Below are positions 8,629-17,013 of a stretch of 64,000 nt of DNA, piece after piece. The stretch comes from Leucobacter rhizosphaerae. GTDB taxonomy: Bacteria; Actinomycetota; Actinomycetes; Actinomycetales; Microbacteriaceae. Under the pieces are notes generated by a model. The model saw nothing but the letters and a program-made list of their open reading frames with translations, was not told where the DNA came from and ran no database searches. Within the stretch, counting starts at the first letter, position 1. The number at the start of each line of letters is the position of its first letter. Where the stretch lies: the NCBI RefSeq assembly GCF_022919175.1, contig NZ_CP095043.1, positions 1,674,001 through 1,738,000 on the forward strand, read 5' to 3'. Both the position numbers and the translations under genes were made by a program.

Positions 8629-9660
8629 TCATGCCCGCCCGGACGCGGGCTGCCAGCCGAGCGCGGGACCGATGCGGGTCGCGAGCTGGTGCAGGATCTG
8701 CTTCCAGTCGGCGAGCTCGAACTCGAACGGCAGCTCGAAGAGGTAGTCATCTGCGGCCCGGAAGGCGATGTCGTGCGTGATGAACTCGACGATCTCGTCG
8801 AGCGACCCCAGCACGTCGAGCGCGATGATCGTGTTCTTCCCGTGCACCTGCCGGGTGCGCGGCGTTCGCGCCTCGGCGTACGCCCGGTACTTCCGCACCT
8901 GCTCCGGCGTCGCGCCGTCGGTCGGCACGATCACTCGGGCCACACTGGCGCGCGCCGCGTCCCTCGCGGGATGAGCGGCCCGGAAGGCATCGATCTGCGC
9001 GCGCTGCACCGCGGAGAACTCGGTGAGCCCGTTCTCGGCCGAGCTGATGTTGCTCACCAGCCAGTTGAACCCCGCCTGACCGGCCCACTCCGCCGACCGG
9101 AGGGACCCGCCGCCGTACCAGAGCCGATCCGAGAGCCCGGGACTGTGCGGCTCCACGCGCTCCGAGTCGAAGTCGCCGCCGATCCCGTTGTACTCCGGGA
9201 TCTCGCGCACCGTCTCACCGGCGAGGAGCGCCCGCAGCCGTTCGATCCGCCCGTAGCCGTAGTCCTCCTCGCGCCATCCCGCATCGTGCACGAGGTCGTT
9301 GACGTCGTCGGCGTACCCGGGCCCGTGCACACTGAGCCCCGGGAGCACCCGCCCGCCCGAGAGCACGTCGGCGGTGGCGAGGTCTTCGGCCAGCCGGAAT
9401 GGATTCTCGAAGCCGACCGGGATCACCGCGCTGCCGAGCCCGATGCGCTCGGTGTGCTGCGACACCGCCGAGAAGAAGGTCGCGGGTGACGACAGTCCGT
9501 ACTGGAGGTGCCGGGTCCGCACCCATCCGCTGTCGAGCCCGAGTGCTTCGGCGTACCGGAAGAGCTCGATGGCGTCGGCGAGCCCCTGGGCGGGGTCCTC
9601 GCGGGAGAAGGGCACGAGGTGGATGAAGCCGAGGTGGCGGAGCGGACGCGATGTCGTCAT
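8629..9660 (-). CDS. Luciferase-like FMN-dependent monooxygenase, KPN_01858-type
   Basis: Flavin-dependent monooxygenase of 343 aa of the bacterial luciferase-like (LLM) superfamily, which oxygenates a small organic substrate with reduced flavin. FRYAEALGLDSGWVRTRHLQYGLSSP, GLGSAVIPVGFENPFRLAEDLATADVLSGGR and RLWYGGGSLRSAEWAGQAGFNWL are highly typical of the subgroup I know as the KPN_01858 family; in other bacteria that subgroup sits beside an ABC importer and CMD/alkylhydroperoxidase proteins. Here those partners are 10 kb away (19.4-26.1 kb). The ATG at 9660 is chosen over an upstream in-frame start because it follows TACGCT by 7 nt and gives the family N-terminus. The substrate is unknown. 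Confidence 0.85.
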   Translation of the reverse strand: MTTSRPLRHLGFIHLVPFSREDPAQGLADAIELFRYAEALGLDSGWVRTRHLQYGLSSPATFFSAVSQHTERIGLGSAVIPVGFENPFRLAEDLATADVLSGGRVLPGLSVHGPGYADDVNDLVHDAGWREEDYGYGRIERLRALLAGETVREIPEYNGIGGDFDSERVEPHSPGLSDRLWYGGGSLRSAEWAGQAGFNWLVSNISSAENGLTEFSAVQRAQIDAFRAAHPARDAARASVARVIVPTDGATPEQVRKYRAYAEARTPRTRQVHGKNTIIALDVLGSLDEIVEFITHDIAFRAADDYLFELPFEFELADWKQILHQLATRIGPALGWQPASGRA

Positions 9661-9667
9661 GTGCTCC

Positions 9668-9697
9668 AGCGTAGGAACGTGCGGGTCGGGATCACAA
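9668..9697 (-). promoter_or_regulatory. Promoter of the luciferase-like gene
   Basis: On the minus strand TTGTGA (9697-9692) and TACGCT (9673-9668) are separated by 18 bp and the ATG starts 7 nt after the -10. GGAG lies inside the 7-nt leader. Leaderless or nearly leaderless transcription is expected. Confidence 0.55.
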
Positions 9698-9782
9698 TGC
9701 GGTGTCTCCGTGTTACCGAGGTGCGCGCGGACCGCCCAGGACACTGGGATGCGACTCGCACGGCGCGGCGAGACGGTGCGAC

Positions 9783-9788
9783 TAGACT
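9783..9788 (+). promoter_or_regulatory. Leaderless -10 box of aspS
   Basis: TAGACT lies exactly 6 nt before the GTG at 9795. This favours that start over the in-frame GTG at 9789. Confidence 0.6.
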
Positions 9789-9794
9789 GTGCGG

Positions 9795-11138
9795 GTGACT
9801 GAACGTGTGTTGATCAAGGATCTGGCCGCCCGCGAAGACGGCCCCGTACGAGTTTCCGGCTGGGTCGAGAAGGTGCGCGACCAGCGCTACGTGCAGTTCG
9901 TCGTGCTTCGCGATGAGTCCGGCGCGGTGCAGCTCGTGAACGGAGGGGTGCTGCGCGAGGCGGATCCCGAGAACCCGCGATCCGACATCCTGCTCGCCCG
10001 CACCACGACGATCGCCGAGCTCACGCAGGGCACGTTCGTCACGGTGACCGGCGAGCTCCAGCACAACGAGCGCGTGAAGCTCGGCGGTGTGGAGATCCAG
10101 ATCGACACGATCGATGTGGTCGCAGCGTCGCTGCCCGACAACCCCGTCGCGGCCGACTCCGGTCTCGACGTGCGCCTCGACTGGCGCTTCCTCGATCTCC
10201 GTCGCCCCGAGCAGAACCTCGTGTTCCGGGTGCAGACCACCTTCCTGAACGCGCTGCGTCAGGTGTGGATCGAGCGCGACTTCATCGAGATCCAGACCCC
10301 GAAGCTGATGGCGAGCGCGTCCGAGTCGCGCGCCGAGCTCTTCGAAGTCGAGTACTTCGAGGGCAAGGCGTTCCTGGCGCAGAGCCCCCAGTTCTTCAAG
10401 CAGATGGCGCAGGCCGCCGGCTTCGGCGGCATCTTCGAGGTCGGCCCCGCCTTCCGGGCAGACCACTCCTTCACCTCGCGCCACGCGACCGAGTTCACCT
10501 CGATTGACACCGAGATCAGCTGGATCGATTCCCACGAGGACGTCATGGAGTTGCACGAGGAGCTCATCGTCGCGGGGCTGTCCGCGGTCAAGGAGAAGCA
10601 CGGCGACGCGATCCAGCAGCTCTTCGGCGTCGAGGTCCAGGTGCCCGAGCGCCCGTTCCCCCGCATCCCCCTGGCCGAGGCCAAGGAGATCGTGAAGGAG
10701 CGCGGCTACGAGGTGCCCCGCACCGACGCCGACATGGACCCGGAGGGCGAGCGCCAGATCGCGGCGTACGTCAAGGAGAAGTACGGGCACGAGTTCGTCT
10801 TCCTCACCGACTACGCCTCCTCGATCCGGCCGTTCTACCACATGCGCCACGAGGACGACGCGGAGCTCACGAAGAGCTACGACCTCATCTTCAACGGCAC
10901 CGAGATCTCGACCGGCGCCCAGCGCGAGCACCGCATCGACGTGCTCGAGGCGCAGGCGCGCGACAAGGGGATGGACCCCGAGGAGCTCGGGTTCTACCTC
11001 GACTTCTTCCGCTACGGCGTGCCGCCCCACGGCGGCTTCGGCATGGGCCTGAACCGCGTGCTGATGCTCATGCTGCAGCAGTCGAGCATCCGCGAGGTGA
11101 CCTACCTCTTCCGCGGTCCGACGCGCCTGCTGCCGTAG
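9795..11138 (+). CDS. aspS: Aspartate--tRNA ligase, short archaeal-type (possibly non-discriminating)
   Basis: Class II aminoacyl-tRNA synthetase of 447 aa that charges tRNA(Asp), and possibly tRNA(Asn), with aspartate. An N-terminal OB-fold anticodon-binding domain (about residues 15-105) precedes the catalytic core, with motif 2 in FEVGPAFRADHSFTSRH and motif 3 in GGFGMGLNRVLML. The bacterial GAD insertion domain of the usual actinobacterial AspRS (about 590 aa) is absent, so this is the archaeal/eukaryotic-type form. Such enzymes are often non-discriminating and then rely on the GatCAB amidotransferase; whether that holds here cannot be read from this gene. It is monocistronic, with a strong terminator. 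Confidence 0.9.
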   Translation: MTERVLIKDLAAREDGPVRVSGWVEKVRDQRYVQFVVLRDESGAVQLVNGGVLREADPENPRSDILLARTTTIAELTQGTFVTVTGELQHNERVKLGGVEIQIDTIDVVAASLPDNPVAADSGLDVRLDWRFLDLRRPEQNLVFRVQTTFLNALRQVWIERDFIEIQTPKLMASASESRAELFEVEYFEGKAFLAQSPQFFKQMAQAAGFGGIFEVGPAFRADHSFTSRHATEFTSIDTEISWIDSHEDVMELHEELIVAGLSAVKEKHGDAIQQLFGVEVQVPERPFPRIPLAEAKEIVKERGYEVPRTDADMDPEGERQIAAYVKEKYGHEFVFLTDYASSIRPFYHMRHEDDAELTKSYDLIFNGTEISTGAQREHRIDVLEAQARDKGMDPEELGFYLDFFRYGVPPHGGFGMGLNRVLMLMLQQSSIREVTYLFRGPTRLLP

Positions 11139-11150
11139 CGCCGCACATCC

Positions 11151-11191
11151 CGACGAGGCCCGTGATCCGATCCGGATCACGGGCCTCGTCG
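11151..11191 (+). terminator. Terminator after aspS
   Basis: Perfect 19-bp stem (11151-11169 with 11173-11191) closed by a 3-nt loop, 13 bp after the aspS stop. There is no clear T run, as is common in high-GC actinobacteria. Confidence 0.8.
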
Positions 11192-11233
11192 GGTTCCGCA
11201 CGTCACGAACGGATACCTGTGGGATGGCATGTA

Positions 11234-11262
11234 TTGCCTTGTGCTGGTTCCAATGTTACCCT
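11234..11262 (+). promoter_or_regulatory. Candidate promoter of the surface-protein operon
   Basis: TTGCCT (11234-11239) and TACCCT (11257-11262) are spaced by 17 bp in an AT-richer stretch. They would give an mRNA leader of about 120 nt before the ATG at 11393. Confidence 0.45.
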
Positions 11263-11392
11263 CAGTCCAATGGCGCTCCGAGGGTGTTTTCGCTGATCAG
11301 AGCGGCAGTACTCGGTGGGGAGTGACTGCAGGCCAGTGGGGAATTCTGCGCGCAAAAATCGGCTCTTCACCCTTATGCAGGGGGAGTCAACG

Positions 11393-12088
11393 ATGTCATC
11401 ACCTTCACGTCAACGAAATACTCGGAAGATCGCGGCGATCGCCGCCGGCGCCCTGGTCGTGGGGCTCGGCGCCACCTACACGCTCGCTTCGTGGAACGAC
11501 TCGGAGTGGGTCTGGGGCGGCGCAGCGGGCAACGCGCCCGGCGTCGGCACCGACACCTTCGAGGTGCTGCAGAACACGACCAACGCGTACGTGGATGCAC
11601 CCGCGAACTGGGTGAATCGTGAGACGAAGCCGGGCGACCCTCTGCAGTTCTCCCTGGGAGCGCTCTCGCTCACGCCCGGCGATCAGATCTTCGCTCCCGT
11701 CGCGCTCCGGTCGGACGACGACTCGCTCGCCGCGACGGTGCAGCTCTCGGCGGCGGAGAAGGTCACGACGACGACACCCGCCACCGTCGACCCCGGCGAT
11801 CTGCTCTGGGGCGCGGTGCTGGCCGACGTGTACACCGCGACCGGCACCGCGGCACCGAGCGCCTGCACCCCGGCCGGGTTCACCGCCACGGGTTGGACCC
11901 AGATCGTCACGAACCAGCCGCTCGCCACCGCGACCGCCGCCACGGGCACGCAGAGCCTCGACGCCGGCGGGGGATCCACGCAGCACTACTGCTTCGTGCT
12001 CGAACTGCCGGCCGGGAGCCCGGATACGCTTCAGGGACGCACGGTCGCACCGGCGTGGAAGTTCGACTCCACCTCCGTCGCCCCGTAG
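11393..12088 (+). CDS. SipW-type signal peptide surface protein
   Basis: Exported protein of 231 aa. The N-terminus, RKIAAIAAGALVVGLGATYTLASWNDSE, is the alternate signal peptide found on TasA/camelysin-like proteins processed by SipW-type signal peptidases, with cleavage expected near ASWNDSEW. The mature part is Thr/Ala-rich with two cysteines (SACTP and HYCFV) and looks beta-rich. The ATG is preceded by GGGGGAG at 6 nt. It is followed 24 bp later by a signal peptidase gene and two further exported proteins. By context it is the main substrate of that peptidase and may form a fibre or surface layer; this role is inference. Confidence 0.8.
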   Translation: MSSPSRQRNTRKIAAIAAGALVVGLGATYTLASWNDSEWVWGGAAGNAPGVGTDTFEVLQNTTNAYVDAPANWVNRETKPGDPLQFSLGALSLTPGDQIFAPVALRSDDDSLAATVQLSAAEKVTTTTPATVDPGDLLWGAVLADVYTATGTAAPSACTPAGFTATGWTQIVTNQPLATATAATGTQSLDAGGGSTQHYCFVLELPAGSPDTLQGRTVAPAWKFDSTSVAP

Positions 12089-12112
12089 TTCGCAACTGAG
12101 TCGCGGAGTGCC

Positions 12113-12745
12113 GTGTTGATCAAGGCGCTGGGGTCCGCGGTCACGGTGTGCATCATCGTGGCCGCGGTCACCCTCGCCGCCTGGTTCGCATTCGCCACGA
12201 TCTCGGGGGCGACGCTGATCACCTTCCGCACGGGGTCCATGGCCCCGACGATGCCGCAGGGATCGGTGGCCGTGACGATGCCCGTCGCCGCTGCGGAGAT
12301 CCAGGCGGGAGACGTCGTGACCGTGCAGCGCGCCGGCGAGCCGCTTCCCGTGACGCACCGGGTCACCGAGGTGCGCACCGCCGCGAACGCCACCTCGGAT
12401 GCGCCGTTGCCCGAGGGGGCGCGCGAGCTCGTGATGCGAGGCGACGACAATGCCAATGCAGACCTCCTGCCCTACGTCGTCACCGACGCGAAGCGCGTCG
12501 TGCTCGCGATCCCGGGCCTTGGGAACGCGCTGATGATGCTGCAATCTCCGATCGGGATGGGAGCGATGACGATCGTCGCGGGGGCGCTCGCCACCTGGGC
12601 GTTCTGGCCGCGGTCCGTCGAGCCTGCATCCGATCACGGCACCGATCTCGAGCCCGTGCACGGCGCGCCGGATCGGCAGGATGCGCCGGATCCGCGCATC
12701 GCGACCCCCGGCACCGGCAGGCACGCGGCACTGGAGCATCGCTGA
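12113..12745 (+). CDS. sipW: Signal peptidase I, SipW/ER type
   Basis: Membrane-bound signal peptidase of 210 aa. An N-terminal transmembrane helix (about residues 8-30) is followed by the catalytic Ser in FRTGSMAPTMPQGS and by VTHRVTEV. The latter supplies the His that replaces Lys as general base in the ER/SipW branch. MRGDDNANAD is the third conserved box. A second hydrophobic segment near residues 140-165 precedes a cytoplasmic acidic tail. The start codon is GTG. The neighbouring proteins with SipW-type signals are the obvious substrates. The stop overlaps the next start (TGATG). Confidence 0.9.
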   Translation: MLIKALGSAVTVCIIVAAVTLAAWFAFATISGATLITFRTGSMAPTMPQGSVAVTMPVAAAEIQAGDVVTVQRAGEPLPVTHRVTEVRTAANATSDAPLPEGARELVMRGDDNANADLLPYVVTDAKRVVLAIPGLGNALMMLQSPIGMGAMTIVAGALATWAFWPRSVEPASDHGTDLEPVHGAPDRQDAPDPRIATPGTGRHAALEHR

Positions 12746-13458
12746 TGCCGGCCCGCGCAGACGCCTGGACGAAGATCTGCGCGGTGCTCTGCGCGGGTGC
12801 GGTCGTCGCGGGTGCGGTCGGCACGGTCACCCGGGCCGCCGCCGTGTGGGAGGAGGTCGCGGAGACCGGCCGCCCCGGGCTACTCACGCTCAACACGGCC
12901 TCCTCCACCCCGATGTGGACAACGCTCTCCCCCGGTGAGAGCACGCACTGGCTCATCGCGGCGGTGCTGCACACCGCCCCCGAGGGGACCCTGCAGCTCG
13001 AAGTGAGTGTGAGCGGCGAACTGGTCGCGGCCGGCGATCCATCGTTCAGCATGCGCGGCTGCCCAGCCGGATTCACGCAGCAGGGCTCGACGCCCGTCTG
13101 CCCCGGGGGCGGCGAGACGATCATCGCCGAGACCCCGCTCGCGAGCGTGATGGCCGACGATCGCCTCATCGACCTCCGTGGGATCGTGCGGGGCGAACCG
13201 CGAGAGCTCCTCGTCACGCTCTCGCTGCCGCCCACGGCGTCCGCAGAGGCGGTCGATGGAAAGGTGACGCACGTCGGACTCGGGGTGCACGCCGCCGGAG
13301 ACTCGCCGGGCGTCTCCCCTGCCCCGCCCGTCACGCCGCACCTCGCCATGACCGGCGGTGACGCTGTGCCGCTGGTGCTCCTCGCGGCCGGGCTCATCGG
13401 GACGGCGATCTGCGTGCGCGCGCTACGGGCGCCAGAGCGGGCGCGGGAGCGGACATGA
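12745..13458 (+). CDS. Exported protein with LAxTG-like cell-wall anchor
   Basis: Protein of 237 aa with an N-terminal hydrophobic export segment (ICAVLCAGAVVAGAVGTVTRAAAVWEE) similar in style to its neighbours. The mature domain has two cysteines (RGCPAGF and PVCPGGG). The C-terminus carries LAMTGG, a hydrophobic helix of about 20 residues and a basic tail RALRAPERARERT. This layout fits an LAxTG cell-wall sorting signal for a class E-type sortase, which many high-GC actinobacteria use. No sortase gene is in the window. Its start overlaps the sipW stop and its stop overlaps the next start (ATGA), so translation is coupled. Confidence 0.7.
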   Translation: MPARADAWTKICAVLCAGAVVAGAVGTVTRAAAVWEEVAETGRPGLLTLNTASSTPMWTTLSPGESTHWLIAAVLHTAPEGTLQLEVSVSGELVAAGDPSFSMRGCPAGFTQQGSTPVCPGGGETIIAETPLASVMADDRLIDLRGIVRGEPRELLVTLSLPPTASAEAVDGKVTHVGLGVHAAGDSPGVSPAPPVTPHLAMTGGDAVPLVLLAAGLIGTAICVRALRAPERARERT

Positions 13459-15263
13459 TCGGTCGGCGCTGGAGGCGCGGCATGAGCGTCGGGGCCGCCG
13501 CGGTCCTCGTGTCCATCGCACTCGTGGCGCAGACGAGTGTGACGAGCGAGGCGGCGTGGAACGACCGAGAGTGGGATCGGGCCCGCGCCGGGACCGTGAG
13601 CTGCAGTGCCCCGGTCGGGTCATTCGCGAGCCGTGGCGAAGGCCGGGCACTCAGCGGTTCGCTGCTCGGGATCGACCTCGACTCGCTCGCCGCGGCGTCC
13701 GGAGTACGCGTCACGAACAACGGCGCCCGCGCCCTCCACACGCCGAGTGGCGCCACGCCGGCCGCAGCACCCGCCACCGAGGCGTGGGCCGACCCGCTCA
13801 ACGTCACCGCGCTGAGCGCCGTGAACGCGAACCTTGGCAACGGCATCCTCAAGCTGCCGCTCAACTCAAGTACGGGGGTGCTCGGCCAGTTCGGCCAAGC
13901 GCAGACCGGGGGCAACGCGGCGGGAGCGGCAGGGTACGTCACCCAGACCGGCGGCATCGGCCTCGCCCCGACGACCGGGTATCCGGAGCTCGCCACCCTG
14001 AGTCTGTCGCAACTCGTGGGCTCCATCAGCCCCGGCACCGCGGCACTGCTCGGCAACGTGAGTGACGTCTCGCTCACGGTCGGGGCCGTCACGGGGCGCG
14101 CCGCCATGAACGGCTGCGCCTCGGCGTGGGCGAGCAACGCCGCTGACGGAGTCACCCGCGAATACCTCGCCTCCTCGCTCCGCACCGAGATCAGCTCGCC
14201 GACGGTGGGTGGCTTGATCACCGGCGTCGCAGCACAGGTCACCACACTCGAGAACACCGTCAACGGCCTCGTCGGGAACACGAGCGTCGCCTCCGGGATC
14301 ACGAGCGGACTGACCACACTGCTGAACGGGATCCTCGCGGGTCCGAATGGATCCTCCCTCCTGCGGCTCGGCAGTGTGCAATCGAGCGTCGTCTCCGCCA
14401 CCATCAACCTGAGCTCGGTCCGCGCGCTGCTCCAGAACCCGTTCGGCGACCCGGGCGGAGTCCTCACGATCGATCCCGCGGCCGGCGTGATCCGGATCGA
14501 TACCGCGGCGCTTCTCCAGGCCGCGTATCCCGGGTCGTACGGAGCCGGCCTGAACGGGCTGCCACCGAACACCAACCTCCTCGCGGACCCGAACGTGCTG
14601 ACCGCACTCAACTCCGCACTCGCCGCCACGCTGAGCAGCTGGATCGGGCAGGTCAACGCAGCGCTCACCGCGGCGATCGATGCGGTGCAGCTCAACGTCA
14701 GCGTGCGGATCAATCTGCAGGTGCAGGCACTCGGGCTGTGGGTCGACATCGGGCACATCGCTGCGACGACGAGCGGGACATTGACCGCACTCACGACCTC
14801 GGCTCAGACCGTGCTGCTGCCCGGCCTGGGGCCCGTGGTGTCGGGGCTCATCTCGGGAATCCTCAGCCCGGTGCTCGCGCTCCTGCTCAGCACCGTCATC
14901 GGGGGCCTCGCGGGGATCGTCGCGAATACGGTCAACGCCGTGCTGTCGACCCTGCGCGCGCTCCCCACTGCGACGGTCGCGCTCACCAACCCGATCCTCG
15001 CCGTGGTGTCGAACGTCTACACCCAGCTCTACCTGACCGGCGTCGTGGCGGTGACGGCGAACGCGCAGAACGACCCGGTGACCGGGCATGCGGAGCCCGC
15101 GGATCTCGCCTCGCTGCCGGCGGGGCGGTACGAGGTGTCGGCGATCCGGATCGGGGTGCTCGAGGCGGTCGCGGGGGGCGCGCGGCTCTACCTGGGCCGC
15201 GGCTCCGTCGGCCCGGGATGCTCGCAGGCGGAGGTCGCCGCGGGCGGGTGCGCGGGCTACTGA
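13455..15263 (+). CDS. Choice-of-anchor G family-like exported protein
   Basis: Secreted protein of 602 aa, last of the surface operon. It begins with a basic N-region and hydrophobic segment followed by SEAAWNDREWDRA, the same AWND/ASWND signature as the first gene of the operon and typical of alternate-type signal peptides. The body is rich in Ala, Gly, Leu, Asn and Thr with long amphipathic stretches (for example the region around residues 390-500). It ends with two cysteines (GPGCSQ and GGCAGY). I recognise it as similar to proteins annotated choice-of-anchor G family; its function is unknown. There is no C-terminal anchor, so retention at the surface would depend on partners. Confidence 0.7.
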   Translation: MIGRRWRRGMSVGAAAVLVSIALVAQTSVTSEAAWNDREWDRARAGTVSCSAPVGSFASRGEGRALSGSLLGIDLDSLAAASGVRVTNNGARALHTPSGATPAAAPATEAWADPLNVTALSAVNANLGNGILKLPLNSSTGVLGQFGQAQTGGNAAGAAGYVTQTGGIGLAPTTGYPELATLSLSQLVGSISPGTAALLGNVSDVSLTVGAVTGRAAMNGCASAWASNAADGVTREYLASSLRTEISSPTVGGLITGVAAQVTTLENTVNGLVGNTSVASGITSGLTTLLNGILAGPNGSSLLRLGSVQSSVVSATINLSSVRALLQNPFGDPGGVLTIDPAAGVIRIDTAALLQAAYPGSYGAGLNGLPPNTNLLADPNVLTALNSALAATLSSWIGQVNAALTAAIDAVQLNVSVRINLQVQALGLWVDIGHIAATTSGTLTALTTSAQTVLLPGLGPVVSGLISGILSPVLALLLSTVIGGLAGIVANTVNAVLSTLRALPTATVALTNPILAVVSNVYTQLYLTGVVAVTANAQNDPVTGHAEPADLASLPAGRYEVSAIRIGVLEAVAGGARLYLGRGSVGPGCSQAEVAAGGCAGY

Positions 15264-15268
15264 GCGCG

Positions 15269-15297
15269 AGGATCGGTCCGGCAAGCGGACCGATCCT
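15269..15297 (+). terminator. Terminator of the surface-protein operon
   Basis: A 12-bp perfect stem (15269-15280 with 15286-15297) with a 5-nt loop starts 6 bp after the stop codon. It also faces the end of the convergent fusion gene. Confidence 0.8.
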
Positions 15298-15338
15298 GCG
15301 GCATCATCGGCGGCACGACCGCGCGGTGAGCGCCGACA

Positions 15339-16943
15339 TCACCCGATCCGCTGCACCACCACAACTGAGTCGTCGAGGGTCGCCGGCTCACCGTCGGGAC
15401 CGGTGATCGCGCGGCTCCGCACCTCGGCGACGACGGTGCTCCACGCTGCGGGATCCAGCGCGAGATCCGCGAGCTCGCCCTCCGGCGACGGGAAGTCCGC
15501 GTGCGCCCGGTGCCCCTCGTGCGCCCAGGAGGGCGCTGCCGCGTGGGCGACGAGCACGAGGTGCCCTCCGGGGGCGACCCGGCTGGCCGCTGCCCGCAGG
15601 ATCTCGGCCCGGGGCAGCTCGACGGGCGACTGGAAGAAGCTCGCGGTCACCAGATCGAACCGATCGCCCCGCTCGGGATCTCCGCCGGCGCCGATCTCGC
15701 GCGCCCACTGGGCGAGATCCCGCACCTCGAAGTGCGCGCCGGCTCCCTCCTCGCCGCCCTCCAGCTCTCGCACCGCGGCGGCGGACCGGGCCCGCTCGAT
15801 CGCCGTCGCCGAGAGGTCGAATCCGGTGGCGCGCCAACCGCGCTCGGCGAGCCAGAGCACGTCGCCGCCCTCGCCGCAGCCGAGATCCAGCGAGCGCCCC
15901 GGCGGCAGGTCCGCGACGATGTCGGCGAGCGCGCGGTTCACGTGCCCCGACCACACCGCACCCGAGTCGCCGTACCGGCGCTCCCAGAACTGAGCCGGAG
16001 TCTCGTCGTGCCGGGGCTCGTGCCGCGCGGCGATGTCGAAGTCCTCCTGCACGAGCGCGCCGTTCGCGGCCGCGCCCGCCATGTTGCCGGCACCCATCGA
16101 GATCGGCACGCTCGCGGCCGGGTTCACCACGTTGCCGGCCGCCCAGATGCGCGGGTGACTCGTGCGCCCCGTCATGTCGACGGCAAGGAAGCTGCCCATC
16201 GGCCCATCGGCACGGTCGAGGCGAAGTGCATCGAGGAAGCCGTCGTGGGGCACCATCGCACCGGCGGTGAAGATCGCGTCGACGGGGATCTCGTCGCCGG
16301 CGGCCGTCCGCACACCGGTGACCTGACCACCGGTGCCGAGGATCTCGGTGACCGCGTCGGGCACGAGACGAATGCCGCGCGCGCGGAGCGGGTGCGCCGT
16401 GTCCTCGTCGAGCTCGCCGAGCGCGTGAGTGAACGCGACGACACGATCGCTCAGCTGCCGCACCAGTTTGACCTGGTGCAGAGCCATGGGCGACGTCGGG
16501 ATCACCGCGATCCGCGTGCCGCGCACCTCCCAGCCGTGGCAGTAGGGGCAGTGCAGCACCGAGGATCCCCAGTGCTCGGCGAGACCCGGGATCGGGGCGA
16601 GGTCGTCGGTGATGCCGGTCGCGACCACGAGCGAACGAGTGTCGAGCTCACCCTCCGTCGTGCCGATCCGCAGCCCGTCCCCGATCTCGGTCACCTGCAT
16701 CACGTACCCCTCGCGGAACTCCACACCGTAGTGCTCCGCCTCGGCGCGACCCCGGGCGATGATCTCACTCGGCGCCGCGCCGTCGAAGCCGACCACGTTG
16801 TGCATGTGCGCGGCGAACCGGTTGCGGGGCATGCCCGAATCGAGCACGAGCACCCGCCGCTGCGAGCGCCCGAGGGCCTGTGCGGCGCTGAGCCCCGCCG
16901 GTCCGCTGCCGATCACCACTGCATCCCACTTCTGCGTCATCAT
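15339..16943 (-). CDS. Thioredoxin reductase-like oxidoreductase fused to a SAM methyltransferase
   Basis: Two-domain cytoplasmic protein of 534 aa. Residues 1 to about 310 form a thioredoxin reductase-like FAD/NAD(P) module with VIGSGPAGLSAAQALGRS, CPYCHG in the place of the redox-active CxxC, and WAAGNVVNPAASVPISMGAG at its end. Residues from about 330 to the end form a class I methyltransferase with LDLGCGEGGDVLWLAERGW as motif I. Such fusions are known in actinobacteria, but the reaction is not established. It may act on a thiol, tellurite/selenium or aldehyde adduct, which is inference. Two adjacent ATGs (16943, 16940) are possible starts. It diverges from an XRE-cupin regulator 70 bp away that probably controls it. 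Confidence 0.85.
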   Translation of the reverse strand: MMTQKWDAVVIGSGPAGLSAAQALGRSQRRVLVLDSGMPRNRFAAHMHNVVGFDGAAPSEIIARGRAEAEHYGVEFREGYVMQVTEIGDGLRIGTTEGELDTRSLVVATGITDDLAPIPGLAEHWGSSVLHCPYCHGWEVRGTRIAVIPTSPMALHQVKLVRQLSDRVVAFTHALGELDEDTAHPLRARGIRLVPDAVTEILGTGGQVTGVRTAAGDEIPVDAIFTAGAMVPHDGFLDALRLDRADGPMGSFLAVDMTGRTSHPRIWAAGNVVNPAASVPISMGAGNMAGAAANGALVQEDFDIAARHEPRHDETPAQFWERRYGDSGAVWSGHVNRALADIVADLPPGRSLDLGCGEGGDVLWLAERGWRATGFDLSATAIERARSAAAVRELEGGEEGAGAHFEVRDLAQWAREIGAGGDPERGDRFDLVTASFFQSPVELPRAEILRAAASRVAPGGHLVLVAHAAAPSWAHEGHRAHADFPSPEGELADLALDPAAWSTVVAEVRSRAITGPDGEPATLDDSVVVVQRIG

Positions 16944-16972
16944 GTTCCCAGCATGCGCAACCTGTGCGATAC

Positions 16973-17000
16973 TTGCAAACAGATTTGCGCAAATGGCAAG
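16973..17000. promoter_or_regulatory. Candidate operator between the fusion gene and the XRE-cupin regulator
   Basis: The divergent intergenic region holds TTGC and GCAA half-sites, including the palindrome TTGCGCAA inside CAGATTTGCGCAA (16980-16992). A close copy, CAGATTTGCGCCAA, occurs at 18301-18314 in front of the AraC-type gene. Confidence 0.4.
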
Positions 17001-17013
17001 AATGGAGTGCGAC

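Noticed and set aside
8629..9744. Upstream start of the luciferase-like gene at 9744
   Set aside because: The extra 28 residues lie over the promoter and are polar with no family similarity; ATG 9660 follows the -10 box.
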